Positions 38,430 through 48,946 of a stretch of 64,000 bases of DNA are shown here, piece after piece (position 1 is the stretch's first letter; every line of letters starts with the position of its first letter). A model generated the notes under the pieces. It saw only the letters and a list, made by a program, of their open reading frames with translations. It was not told the DNA's origin and searched no databases. A program made the translations under genes and the position numbers. Location: the NCBI GenBank assembly GCA_016748015.1, contig JAAOMT010000617.1:814635-878634 (forward strand). Reading direction: 5' to 3'. Source of the stretch: Geosiphon pyriformis (Eukaryota; Glomeromycota; Glomeromycetes; Archaeosporales; Geosiphonaceae).

Positions 38430-39342
38430 GGCTAGGAAACTGTTGGTTTAGGTGAGTCTAATCTCTTAGCCAACTTGTTAATACATTCCATGAAGCTGGC
38501 AAGACTATGCTCAAGAGCAACAAACCTATCATTTAGTTCCATAGACACTACTGAAGTAGGTTTTATCTCTAAAAAAGAACCAGAAGAATCTGAGCCATTG
38601 TGTACAGGGAGAGAAGAGAATAAAGACTTACCAACAACATTGGCCCATAAGATACTACCAAAAGAAACAGGATGAGAGATTGAAGCAGAGTGTTTAGCAT
38701 AAATGAAAGCCAGTCTGCTTTTATTATCCTCTGACAATATTTTGCAAGTAGGTCCACCAAGAAAAGTCTTCCCACTTACAGAGCAATTCAGAGATGTGTG
38801 ACCCAAATTCCCATACTTAGCACACTTAGTAGAAATCAGATAAGACCAATGCAATTTGGCATCCTTCAAGACAGGCATAGTCTCCATAGCAGCATCAATT
38901 GAAACAGCAGAGTCAAAACAAACAACAGCACACCTGGCCCAAACATACATAACAGAATGTTGATTGATAATACATGTTTTCCCACTTACAGAACCAATAA
39001 AGTCCCAGATATTATGAGCATTTGTGCCTATCAGTAGTGTATAGAGCAAAGCCCTATGCTGATCTTTTGTATCCCATGATTTCTTGTCTATATTGGCCTT
39101 GGCCACTCTCATGGCATCTTTCCCAATCAAGATAGACCATCTAGCTACGACCAAATCAGTCTGATCCTATTGGACAAACTCCACCACAGCCTTTTGCCAT
39201 AGCCTTACTAATTACATTTTGATCGACATAACAGAACCAAATTCAGAAAGCACAGTATGCACAGTCTCAGCTGGTGTTCCAACTGGAATTTCCTTAACCA
39301 CCACAGCCCGATCTGAATGACTAATTGATTTTTTGAGATTGG
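38430..39342 (-). pseudogene. LINE 2 ORF1, C-terminal part
   Basis: This is the nucleic-acid-binding ORF1 protein. Directly after the insertion point the frame reads KSISHSDRAVVVKEIPVGTP and an RRM-like fold follows, broken by two stops near 39220 and 39170. From 39154 the frame is open for 240 residues and includes a CCHC knuckle at 38783-38824 (CAKYGNLGHTSLNC, second Cys now Tyr). A leucine/lysine heptad-like stretch (LNDRFVALEHSLASFMECIN) near the end may be a short coiled coil. Confidence 0.85.
39339..39342. repeat. Target-site duplication TTGG of element B (left copy)
   Basis: Identical to 59663-59666 on the far side of element B, 20 kb away. Confidence 0.9.
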
Positions 39343-40200
39343 TGTTACAGATGATTATTTGGGGTCTCAAATCAAATAACAAATCTGTAACTTGGTGCTT
39401 AATATCTTGACAAAACTGGTGACACTGGTATGTTGGTTGTATCTGAAGGTTTTAGAGTTGAGTCCTTTGTATAATGGACAGAGATTTAATTGATGGTTTT
39501 ATCCGTAGCTTCCTGAAACTGCAGTTTTGTCAAATTTCTTTCTCAGCATGGTGGCCAGTAATCCTCTTGGTAAGCTATCCTCAAATCTATGAGTGTTCTA
39601 TCTTTGTTTTATGGGTCTTTTACCAGTCCCTATGATGTCTGTATCTTAATGCTTAATCCTTAATCAATTTTAGTAAAACCAAAGAAATAACAAAAGAAAT
39701 AAAAGAAAATAAAAGAAAATAAAGAAAATAACAAAAGCAATTGCAAGTTAGTATTCCATCAATAGCCGTAATCAAGAGCTATTGTTCCAGTATAGTTAAG
39801 TATCAATTACTATCAACATTTCATGTTGATAGTAAAGAGTGAATTGAGATAGTGAATGATTATTTATTGATATTTTGTGAATTGGAAAGTTGCTTAGATG
39901 AAATCTAAACTGAAAGGTCTTCTAACTAAGGATTCTGCCTTTCCTATTTCTAATACTACTGCTATATATACATAATTGAGATTCCTCAATTCCTCGATTC
40001 TTCACCTCAGGAATCTTGCAATTTCTTTTGAGAGGAATCCTGGAATTCTGGAATCTTGCAATTCCTCACATGGAGAATCCTGAAATTCCTGGAATCCTGC
40101 AATTCCTCTTGAGAGGAATCCTGGAATTTCACATTTACTACAGCTATCTCTGATTGGCTATTTCATATGCTAATATATTTTCTATATTCTATGAGTAACA
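39343..40200 (-). repeat. 3' LTR of element B
   Basis: TGTTACAG...TGAGTAACA. U3 contains the B-type GGAATCCTGGAATT repeats (39990-40130). A TATA box lies at 39963-39970, and an 11-bp-arm hairpin at 39809-39833. Confidence 0.93.
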
Positions 40201-40216
40201 TTATTCTCTCTTTTTT
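40201..40216 (-). other. Polypurine tract of element B
   Basis: On the element strand AAAAAAGAGAGAATAA directly abuts the 3' LTR, the expected position of the plus-strand DNA primer. Confidence 0.8.
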
Positions 40217-41178
40217 AATATTGAGCTCTATCAAGATCTCCTAAATCTCCTAAATCTCCTAACTCTAATTTTTTGTTGTTGAGTATTTTTTGAACTTCTC
40301 TTTCGAAAATTATTTGAGTTATCTGGTTCTGCAATTCTTCAAATTGGGTGTTGGTTATTTTTTCCATTTGGTTAATTGTAAATGGAGTCCAATTCTGGAT
40401 TGAGTAAGATTTCCAGTCTGTCTTAAAATTCCATATGTAGCTGATAGATGGCTCTTGCTTGTGTGGTCAAATTGTTCTTTCCCATAAATTGTTCTAGTTG
40501 TTGCAGTATTGTTGTGTTGAATAATTGTTTTGTTTTATCCATGTATAGTTCTGAATGTTCAAGTGTTGTTCCAAGTGGAAGTAATAGAAGTTTTTTGGAA
40601 ATTCATGTATCCACTATTTTCATGTTTCTTTGGTCAACTCTTGATATGTGGTAACACTTGTTGGTTCCTTAATTGCTAATTTTATTTTTAGAACCATTTT
40701 GTTGATGGTGTTTTCTGTTTTTTTTTTACTTTTGTATTTGGGTATCTTTCTGGTATTTCGGTATTGAATGGTTTGTTGATTAATAGTAATTTTCATATTC
40801 TGTTGTTGAATCAATTGGAATAGTTGTTGTGCTAGTAAGTGGATGTTATTGGTAATCTCCATTTTTCTGATATCTTTTGTCACATCTACTATGTCTTTAT
40901 ATATTCTTTTTGGTCGATCACTTTTACGTGTTTGTGTTGATAATAATGATTGGTTCTAAATCTTGTGGAATCTCATCTGGTCAGACTAATAGTCTCTGTA
41001 CTTCCAATTGTGAAATGTTACTAGTAGATGGTAACACTATATTGTGGTATAGTTTCAGTCAATTTCCATGTGCTGCTTTTGTCAAAATTTTGCTGTCCAA
41101 TCTTAATTTATAAGCTCTATTTCTTAGAATTTCTTCTATGTAAAATGGTTTGTCCTATTTGGGATCAAATTTTCCATT
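40217..41178 (-). pseudogene. Element B region between integrase core and PPT
   Basis: The proximal half completes the gypsy integrase C-terminus (FDSKWDRPFHI/ENQLKLYHN-like segment seen best in C). The distal ~650 bp are coding-like: 40620-40883 encodes a polar, Gln/Lys-rich helical stretch (LLAQQLFQLIQQQNMKITIN). No membrane segment, so not envelope-like. Function unknown; A and C have the same tail. Confidence 0.5.
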
Positions 41179-42110
41179 TCATTGTTTTTCCACTTTGGTA
41201 CGATGTAATAGTACTTTGTCTCCAATTTTGAATTCAACTGGTTTTCTTGGTAGTTGGTTATCATGTCTTTTTTTCTGTTTCTCTTGTGACTTTTGTATGT
41301 TGTCAGCTGCTTTTTGCCATTTGTTTTCTAGAGTTTTCATTAAGTTATATGTCCTTCTTAACAATGTTTCTTGGAAATTCTCTTCCATTATTGGTTTTGT
41401 TGAGTACATGTTTACTTCTATCTCAACTGGTAATGTTGCTGTCCTACCATATACTAATTTAAATGATGTTGCTTGTGTAGTATCTTGCTTTATTGTCCAA
41501 TAAGCAAATAATACTGATGGTATAAACAAATTCCATTTGTTCTGGTTTTTTTGGCTGATTTTGGCGATTGCTTCACATAATGTTCTGTTGAATCTTTCGA
41601 CTAGTTCATTGGTTTGTAAATGATATAATAATGATAATGGTCTTTTAATTCCGAATCTCTGGCTTAATTCTGCCAATGTTTTATTTACAAAGTGAGTTCC
41701 TTAATCTAATAATAATTTTTTTGGACATCTATGTCAACAAATCAAATCTTGATGAACAAATTCAGCAATGGATTCTACATCTGCTCTTTGAATGGCTTTT
41801 GTTTCTGGTCATTTTGTGAGATAGTCCATAGCTACTGCAATATATCTGTTGCCTTTGCTGGTAATTGTTAATGGTCTGACTAAGTCAATTCCAATGTGAT
41901 TGAATGGTTGTCCTACTTTGATCGGTCTTATTGGTTTACTGGGTTTTGTTCCACCTCTTTTTTGACAAGCATTACAACTTTGAACATATTGGATGATGTC
42001 TGGATACATTGATGGCCAATAATATCTTTTTCTGGCTCTTTCTATGGTTGTTTTTTTATGAAAATGTCCTGCTGTTGGATCTGAGTGCATGTTAAACAAT
42101 ATTGTTTCTT
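41179..42110 (-). pseudogene. Element B integrase (broken)
   Basis: The zinc-binding HHCC domain is intact in its second half (HFHKKTTIERARKRYYW...VQSCNACQKRGG). The catalytic core follows, with the first Asp in HIGIDLVRPL and the Glu in VERFNRTLCEAI. A stop region around 41700-41810 separates the two. The C-terminal KIGDKVLLHRTKVEKQ segment is present. Confidence 0.85.
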
Positions 42111-42429
42111 TTTTTGATTCTGTAATTACTCTGGTTGGTTGGTCTGGATTTCTTCTGTTTTTTCAGTAAAGTATATTTTGATAATTAATGAAATATTTTG
42201 ATTGCTGTTTTATGTTGTTTTGTTCTTTTTGAAATAATTTTTCCTTGAACAATTGAGTATTTATATAATACTGAAGTTGTTGGTATTTTTGTGTGTTTAT
42301 CTTTTGTTATATTTTTGGGTTGAAATGTTTTTAGATTTGTCTTATTTGCGACAATCTGTCAGCATTTCTATTGTCTTTTCCTTTTTTATAATATATTGTA
42401 TAATTGAATAATAAAAGTTCTATTTTCTA

Positions 42430-42760
42430 TCTAGCATGATGATTATCTGCAAATTTTTGTTTCTGGATTGAAGTCAATCTTTTGTGACCCATATATATTT
42501 TAAACTTTTGGCTTAAGTATTCTCTTTATTTGATGACAGCCCAATAGATTGCTAAGTGTTCCAATGCTGGAGTTCCATAGTTCTTTTCTGCTGGGCTTAA
42601 ACTTCTACTGGCATAAGCTACTAAATGCTCTTTTTCATCGGATTTTTTCTGTGATAGTACTGCTTCCAATGCTTGACCTGATGCATTAGTAATAATAATA
42701 AATGGTTTGTTGTAATTTAGATACATCAATATTGGAGCTTGGATAAGCTTTCTTCTCAAT
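42430..42760 (-). pseudogene. Element B RNase H
   Basis: PFIIITNASGQALEAVLSQK marks the first catalytic region (the usual Asp is Asn), followed by VAYASRSLSPAEKNY and LEHLAIYWAV with the Glu. The remainder toward 42430 includes the YTDHK-equivalent, partly degraded. Confidence 0.8.
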
Positions 42761-42789
42761 GTGTTAAATGCTTTTTGTTGAGCTTCTGT

Positions 42790-43698
42790 CTATTCATACT
42801 TCACATTCTTGGTTTGTAGATGGTGAAGTGGTTGAGCCAGTTTAGAAAAGTTCTTGATAAAGTGGTAATAATAGCCTATGAATTTCAAAAATGCCCTTAG
42901 TTCTGACAAGTTGGTTGGTACTGGAAAGTTCTTAACTACTTCAATCTTGTCTGGATCTGTTTTGATTCCATTTTTGCTTACCACATGTCCCAAAAACTTG
43001 AGTTCAGTTTTTCTAAAGAAACATTTGGTTGCATTTAGTTTTAATCCAGCTCTTCTTAACCTTTTGAATACTTATTGAAGATGATGCAAATAATCATCGA
43101 ATGTTTTTGAAAACACATTGGTGTCATCTAAGTATACAACTACTGATTTCCATAGTAATCTAGTATAGACAATTTCCATGAGCTGTTGGAATGTTGCTGA
43201 AGCATTCATCAAGCCAAATAGCATAACTTTAAACTCAAAATTTTCTTCTCTTATAGTGAATGCTGTTTTTTCTTTGTCGGCTGGATCCATGGCTACTTAC
43301 CAGTAACCACTATCTAAGTCCAGTATTAAGAACCATTTATTTTCTTCAAAAGCATTGAATAGTTCTTGGATCTTTGGCATTGGATAGCTATCATCTTTTG
43401 TTACTTCATTTAGTTTCCAATAGTCTATACAAAAACAAATTTTTCCATTCTTCTTGTGAACTAGTACTACTGATGACAACCATGAACTCATTGATGACTG
43501 AATTAGCTTGTTGTTAAGCATCTGGTTGATTTCTTGACAAATGATCTCATGGCTAGCTGGTGGTACTCTGTATGCTCTTTGTTTAATTGGCATTGTATCT
43601 CTAGTCTTAATTTGATGCTGGATAATGTTGATTTGGCCAAATTCATTTTTGCTAGCAAAAATGTCATTGAAATTGTTGAGTAACATCTTGAGTTGCAT
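42790..43698 (-). pseudogene. Element B reverse transcriptase
   Basis: RT domains are clear: RQ.Y-like AYRVPPASHEIICQEINQML at the N-terminus, VHKKNGKICFCIDYWKLNEV, DLDSGYW, then FTIREENFEFKVMLFGLMNA and YLDD at 43123-43134, then GHVVSKNGIKTDPDKIEVV. Two stops (about 43295 and 43070) are the only interruptions between 43698 and 42790. Confidence 0.9.
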
Positions 43699-43815
43699 CT
43701 GTTAAAGTGGATCTAGATTCCCCATGTTTATCTGTTCCAATTGTTCTGGTTAGAGCAGATAACATTTACTTCGTCTGTAGATAGTTTGTGATGTAATGTC
43801 TACATATCCACAAAG

Positions 43816-45258
43816 CTATGGAAAATCTGAAATGTTTGGTGGTTGATCCTCAACTTCAGTGGTCAAATATTCAATAATAGTTCCCTTTGGTATTTCAATG
43901 ACACTTCCAGTTGTGTTGTAGATGAGAATTTTGATGTTTTTGGGGCTTTTGGCTGATATGTAGAGATTAGTGAGTCCAATTCTCCCTGATTCACAAATGG
44001 TGGCTTCTGTTTCAAACAACTGAGTCTGATTCTTTACTTCTCTTTTTATATATAACATATACTGGTCATATGGTGGAATGGAAATTGATTGATGAGTTGA
44101 GATAATTTCTTTTTTGTCAATAACCTTTTCCTTCATCATATTAACTAGTATGTTTATTCTACCCATTGATCTGAATTCCTGTATTCCTTTAGCAGTAATT
44201 CCTAATTTTTTTCTGTTTTCCATTGATACTAACTGAGCTATTTTAACCAAGGGTAAAAATATTACCTGTGCTATCTTTTCATTTAGCTCTATAATATAGG
44301 CCTTTTCTGAGTCATTTTGTAGCATTGTGATAATATTTCCTACATATTCCGCATCAATTATTCCTCCTCTGATGTTTATCCCTCTTTTTGCTAGACTACT
44401 CCTAGATGTTAACTGAACCATGATAGTAGCTGGGATTTCCATCGCTACTTTCAAATCAATGCATGTACATGAATGTGGTTTCAGTTTGATGGTCTTTTTT
44501 CCAGGATATCTTAGGTCAAACCCTGTATCAGTATTATGTGCACATTTTAGCATAATCCTTTTCTCATTATTGCTGAACCATTTCAAGATCTGTTCCTTGG
44601 TGAGATCAGAGAGTGTGATATATATTTCTGGGTTTGAATTGGAATCCAAATCACTGTTATTTTTGTTGCCAATTTGAATGGAGCTGGAACCAGTGTTTTT
44701 GTCATCATCATTGTCAGAGTTTGAATCGGAATCGAAAACTGATTCTGATTCTAATATGCAGCTGCTGATTGGTTCTTTTTCTTCTGGGATTGTGTAGATC
44801 ATACATGATGGTGGATTGTAAATAAGGTTGCACTCATTACAATATTCAAAGTTACTTAGAATTAAACAATGGCAGCACAATCTGGTGTTTAATTGTTCTA
44901 GCCATTGTTCTTGCTCTTCTCTGGTGGATGCCAAACGTTGGTAGTGTTCATGAAATTCTTCTAGTTCCAATAGGTTTATGACTGGTTCTGAGTCCCAGTC
45001 AAGTTCTATTGGTTCTGGTGGGTTGTTTTTAATTTCTCTGATCTCCTCGGGTAATGCTCCTTCTATTTTAGCAAGTGCCATTTGCCAGATCTTGTTGTTG
45101 TTGTGTAGACAACTGTCCAGATGTCTCACAGCTCTTCTCCAAGCGACTTCTATTGGTGTTCTTTTCTTAACCCAATTGCTAATTAGAATCATGTATTGAC
45201 ACAATTTGTCACACATTTCTTTTTGTTCTGAAATGTTATTCCATATTCTTTCGTCCAA
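43816..45258 (-). CDS. Element B pol segment with dUTPase domain (480-residue open frame)
   Basis: The longest intact gypsy frame in the window. Residues 1-120 are helical. Residues 128-143 hold CxxC-x8-CxxC (CCHC...YCNEC), a zinc-ribbon-like pair. A Ser/Asp/Asn-rich linker follows (165-205). Residues 240-372 are a trimeric-type dUTPase: motif I TGFDLR (245-250), motif II SRSSLA (285-290), motif III GGIIDAEYVG (298-307) with the catalytic Asp302 and Tyr305 kept, motif IV NEKIAQ (326-331), motif V GIQEFRSMG (358-366) with the second and third Gly positions altered. dUTPase hydrolyses dUTP to dUMP and limits uracil in cDNA. The frame lies between protease and RT; the true polyprotein boundaries are unknown. 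Ends in PPNISDFP just before a frame break. Motif V damage makes activity doubtful. Confidence 0.88.
   Translation of the reverse strand: MDERIWNNISEQKEMCDKLCQYMILISNWVKKRTPIEVAWRRAVRHLDSCLHNNNKIWQMALAKIEGALPEEIREIKNNPPEPIELDWDSEPVINLLELEEFHEHYQRLASTREEQEQWLEQLNTRLCCHCLILSNFEYCNECNLIYNPPSCMIYTIPEEKEPISSCILESESVFDSDSNSDNDDDKNTGSSSIQIGNKNNSDLDSNSNPEIYITLSDLTKEQILKWFSNNEKRIMLKCAHNTDTGFDLRYPGKKTIKLKPHSCTCIDLKVAMEIPATIMVQLTSRSSLAKRGINIRGGIIDAEYVGNIITMLQNDSEKAYIIELNEKIAQVIFLPLVKIAQLVSMENRKKLGITAKGIQEFRSMGRINILVNMMKEKVIDKKEIISTHQSISIPPYDQYMLYIKREVKNQTQLFETEATICESGRIGLTNLYISAKSPKNIKILIYNTTGSVIEIPKGTIIEYLTTEVEDQPPNISDFP
44143..44541 (-). other. dUTPase domain of element B
   Basis: Five dUTPase motifs in order and with usual spacing within 133 residues. 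Homologous domains: element A (about 4600-4980) and element C (52871-53269). Confidence 0.88.
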
Positions 45259-45440
45259 GAGAGTTTTTCCACAAATAAGACAAGGTTGGTTGTCTCATTT
45301 TCTTTGCCTTTTTGGTCATCCAAAACATACTACAATACATGAATGACAATAGAATTTAGCTGCAGTTGGGTATTCCTTGTTGTCACCATAGCATGTGCCC
45401 ATTGATGACAGTTTTTTGCCACAATTGATGCATATAAGCT
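45258..45440 (-). pseudogene. Element B Cys-rich segment between protease and dUTPase
   Basis: In one frame (two stops) the minus strand reads LICINCGKKL, GTCYGDNKEY, AKFYCHSCIV and QPCLICGKTLLDERIW: three CxxC pairs plus an extra Cys in about 60 residues. The pattern suggests zinc binding and is kept in A and C. I know no standard gypsy module with this pattern in this position. Confidence 0.6.
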
Positions 45441-45839
45441 TTGGTTGACAATAGTTGATTGGTTGTGGTGGTAGGTGAATATAAGTAGTGTAGGTGTCTG
45501 TGGATGTTGATTCTTCTTCTTTTGCCTTTCTCTTCTCTTTCTTATTTTTATTCTTTTGCCATTCCTAATTTATCACTTCCTTTTGGTCTTCATTGGTTTC
45601 CCAGTTGTTGTTGATGTCCCAGGTAAGTTTGGTTTCTTTTTGTTTCTCTTTTTCTTGGTCATTTCATGATAGTATTGGTGGCAGTTTGTTGTGATTTTTA
45701 TCGGCCCACGAGACTTGGTAGGCTTCCCAGGTAGGTTTTTTTTTCTTTTCTTCAAACTCAATTAGGGGTGTTGTTGGGTTAGTGTCTTGAAGTAGCCACA
45801 TGTGGCTGGTACCTGTATGTGTCAACTGTTCTAACTAAA

Positions 45840-46200
45840 AGCCAGTTTTTGAGTCGTCCAGTCAAGTACAGCATTGGTTTTGGACAACCAGTCATTGCCA
45901 ATGAGTGCCTGATATTGTGTTGCTTCCATCATGAGAACTTTGATGGGCATGATAATGCCATTGATTTCAATCAGTAAATCATCAATTTCACTGATTGGAA
46001 TTTTGGTTGCTCTATTAGCTGTGATGATACATCCACTGGCAGCTCAATCAACTTGGTGACCTAATTGGTCCATAAGTTGTTTTGTGATAATGCTGTCAGC
46101 TGATCTACTATCTAATATCAGTTTGATGAACTGACTATCAACTTTGACATCTGTGTACATGGCAGTAATGGGTTTTTTTTGAGGGTGGCTCTGCTAAATA
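45840..46200 (-). pseudogene. Element B aspartic protease (broken)
   Basis: Active-site loop LILDSRSADSIIT, where the expected DSG/DTG Gly is Arg (GGA to AGA). Second half ALIGNDWLSKTNAVLDW. A stop at about 46050 divides the two. Confidence 0.8.
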
Positions 46201-46755
46201 AAAGAGTTACTAATGGTTTTTCAAGTTCAAATGGGAAGATCATGGCTAATGATTCATTGTGAGAAATAGTTGCAGATGGAATGTTGTTGGTAAGTGTTCT
46301 TTGGTTGGTTTTCTGTGTACTGAATGCAGCATCTTCTGGGCTAACCAAAGACTTAAGTAGTTCTAGAAACTCGGGTTTTGGTTATACCCAGTTTCTAAAT
46401 TCTGCTGACATGATCTTGATAGTTGATTTGATAAACTGAAAATCAGTTGGTAAACTACTATCACCGATCTCCAGTTTTGGGTTACTTTAGATCTGGGGTT
46501 TCCTGATGTTATTTGAGCTGGGTTGGATGGCGGTGTTTAAATTACAGGTGTCTGATAAATTATTTGTGGCTGCAGTGGTTGATACATTACCAGTGGCTGT
46601 AGTTGATAGACTGGAAGTTAATATATTGGCTGTTGCATCATCGACAGATAAGTCAGTTGATATGGTACTGGGTTGGATTGGTAATTTGGAGTTGGGAACT
46701 GGCAATCAGGATTTTGATATTGATTTCCCAATCATTGGTTATCTATTCTTAATCT

Positions 46756-46797
46756 ACAGTCAATCTTTAAATGCTTTTGTTTACCACAGTAGTGGCA
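46756..46797 (-). other. CCHC zinc knuckle of element B gag
   Basis: C-x2-C-x4-H-x4-C with exact spacing, the only gypsy copy here with all four ligands. Element C has a stop right after its His (near 55545). Confidence 0.85.
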
Positions 46798-48035
46798 AAC
46801 ACACATCTTCTGCTGCTACTGCTGATTGGTCAAAGATAATGGGCATGACTGATTCTAGAAACAATTTGCATTTCCTTGATTATTGCATCATTGTGGAGGT
46901 TGATAGATTGTCTGATTGTTAGCTAAGTATTTCTCTAATTTTTGGTTGATGAAATCACTGAATTGTTTCAACTTAGAGTTCAATTCAGATGATCTATTCA
47001 TCACTAGATTGACAACTTGGGCATGATTAGCTTTAAGTTCAACTGCTTCAAAATCTCTGGCATTGGTAACTGCAGCTTGAAGGTCTGCTAAATGTATTAA
47101 ATGTATGCATTGGAGGATGCTACTGTGCAGACCTCTAATAAATTGGTTTAAAATTTGTGGTGCTGTAAAATAGTCAGTCTGAATTGCTTGAATTTGGCAC
47201 AGGTTCCTGTGGAAGCATCTTAGGTAAGTAGTAACTGCTTCATTTTCTTCTTGTTTGATAGTGGTGAAAGTGTTTGCTAGTCAATTAATACTATTATTAT
47301 TGCTGAAGTATTGTAGGAATGCAAGCTTGAATGCATTAAAATCCTGGGGTTTGTTAGCCAAGCTTTGATACCATGAGTAGGCAGTATTTTGGAGAAAATA
47401 GGAAATGGCTTGCATGGCTCTGGCATCATTCCATCCATTGGCTGCAATGGCTTTTTCTATATTGTTTAGTCATACTTGGGCATCATCCTCTTCACTGGTG
47501 AATTTTTCAATTTTGGCAATAGAAGCATATGCCATTGGCACTACAATGTATTATTGTGGCAGTGGAAATGGCTGTTGTAGTTGTTGGGGTGGTTGAAGTG
47601 GCTGCAGTTAAATCAGTTCAATAATCAGTTTAATTGGTAGTTGATTTATGACAATATTTAGAGATAAGTTCAGTTGATTGATTAAATCAGAGTTTAGAAT
47701 ATTCTGATTCTGTGATGTTTGAATATTCAGAGTCTTGATTTCCAGATTTTCTTGATTTGTATTTTTCAGAGTTTGAATGTTTGGGATTTTAACTTCTAGA
47801 TTTTCTGGAATCAGGTTCTGATAAGTAAATTTTTGATCCTCAGATTCTTTTTCTTCTTCTGATTCTGATGTTTCCCATGGATCAGCTATTTCAAAATTTG
47901 GTAGAGGTGGTGGTAATCAAATTCCTGATGGCATTGGTGTTCATGATTGAAATCTTTCAAAATATTTGCCATATGGGCCTAATAATTCTGTTTTTTTTTA
48001 TTTACTTTGAAATGAAAATCATCCAAATGTTAATG

Positions 48036-48039
48036 TTGC
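48036..48039. repeat. Target-site duplication TTGC of element C (left copy)
   Basis: Identical to 58268-58271. Confidence 0.9.
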
Positions 48040-48932
48040 TGTTACAGGTGATTATTTGGGGTCTCAAATCAAATAATAAACTCATAACTTGGTGCTCAAA
48101 GAGCTGTTTGTGTTGGATAGTAATCTGAAAGTTTTGTAGTCTGAAGGTTTTGTTAGAGTTCTTTGTATAATAGACAGAAATTTAATAGTTGTTTTATCTG
48201 TAGCTTCCCAGAATTGCAATTCTGTCAATTCTTCTCTTGGCGTGGTGGCCAGCAATTCTCTGGTAAGTATTCTGTATCTACCATACATGTCCTATCCACT
48301 TACAGAGATTTTTTACCAGGCAATCTTTGATGTCAGTAATTCAGTGCTTTTAATCTTTAATCAGTTAGTGCACAACAACAAAATCAAAAGAAAAAATAAA
48401 GCAAAATAAAAACATAAAGAAAATAAGAAAATAAGAAAATAAGCTAAGACAATATGCAGATTAGTATTTGTCAATAGCCATGATTAAGAGCTATTGTTTT
48501 AGTGTGGTTAAATATCAATTACTATCAACATGGAGTGTTGATAATAAAAAGTAGATTTGGATGGTAAATAATTTATTTATTCAATATTTTGTGAATAGGA
48601 GATTTCTAACTAAAGAATTCTGCTTTTTTCTACTTCTAATGCTACTGCTATATATACATAATTGATGTTTTACAAGATCGCTCACATTTCCAAGCAATGT
48701 GCTATGATTTCTTAAACAATGCTCACATTGCTGAGCAATGTGCTCTAATTTTCTAACATTACAGCACATTGCTAAGCAATGTGCTGTGTTTTTTGACATT
48801 GCTCCATATCGCTGAGCAATGTGCCATAATTTCTGATATTGCTCTATATTGCTGAGCAATGTGCTTACATGCTAAATATTATTCTTTTATTGGTCTGCTA
48901 TTTTCTATATCTATTTTTTTTTATGAGTAACA
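48040..48932 (-). repeat. 3' LTR of element C
   Basis: 893 bp, TGTTACAG...TGAGTAACA. U3 has about five repeats of a unit built on the near-palindrome ATTGCTGAGCAAT (48680-48868); TATA at 48649-48656. Confidence 0.95.
48680..48868 (-). repeat. U3 tandem palindromic repeats, element C 3' LTR
   Basis: Five imperfect copies of a ~38-bp unit with TTGCTGAGCAATGTGC, followed by AATTTCTGACA-like spacer. They lie just upstream (element sense) of the TATA box, the place for transcription-factor sites. Confidence 0.8.
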
Positions 48933-48946
48933 TTATCTCCTCTTTT
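48933..48946 (-). other. Polypurine tract of element C
   Basis: AAAAGAGGAGATAA on the element strand, adjoining the 3' LTR. Confidence 0.8.

Larger units (their letters stand above)
33380..39342 (-). mobile_element. LINE 2, 3' part (ORF1 end, ORF2, 3' UTR)
   Basis: The larger piece of a non-LTR retrotransposon split by element B; the remaining 5' part is 59663-60440. It ends in AT-rich sequence with a short A-run after GCAATAAAAAAA (minus strand) near 33383. It abuts the eroded LINE 3. Removing element B and one TTGG copy rejoins ORF1 in frame. Confidence 0.9.
46487..48039 (-). pseudogene. Element B gag, C-terminal part
   Basis: Capsid-like helices (AISYFLQNTAYSWYQSLA, FKLAFLQYFSNNNS), a Gln/Pro-rich linker, and an intact CCHC knuckle at 46756-46797 (CHYCGKQKHLKIDC). 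Several stops. At 48039 the frame is cut by element C and resumes at 58272. Confidence 0.85.

Noticed and set aside
40217-40883. Envelope-like third ORF
   Set aside because: No signal peptide, membrane segment or glycosylation-rich ectodomain; only polar helical sequence.
48680-48868. Regularly spaced repeats resembling a CRISPR array
   Set aside because: They are imperfect tandem palindromic units inside an LTR, present in both LTRs of element C, with conserved rather than unique spacers, and the genome is eukaryotic.
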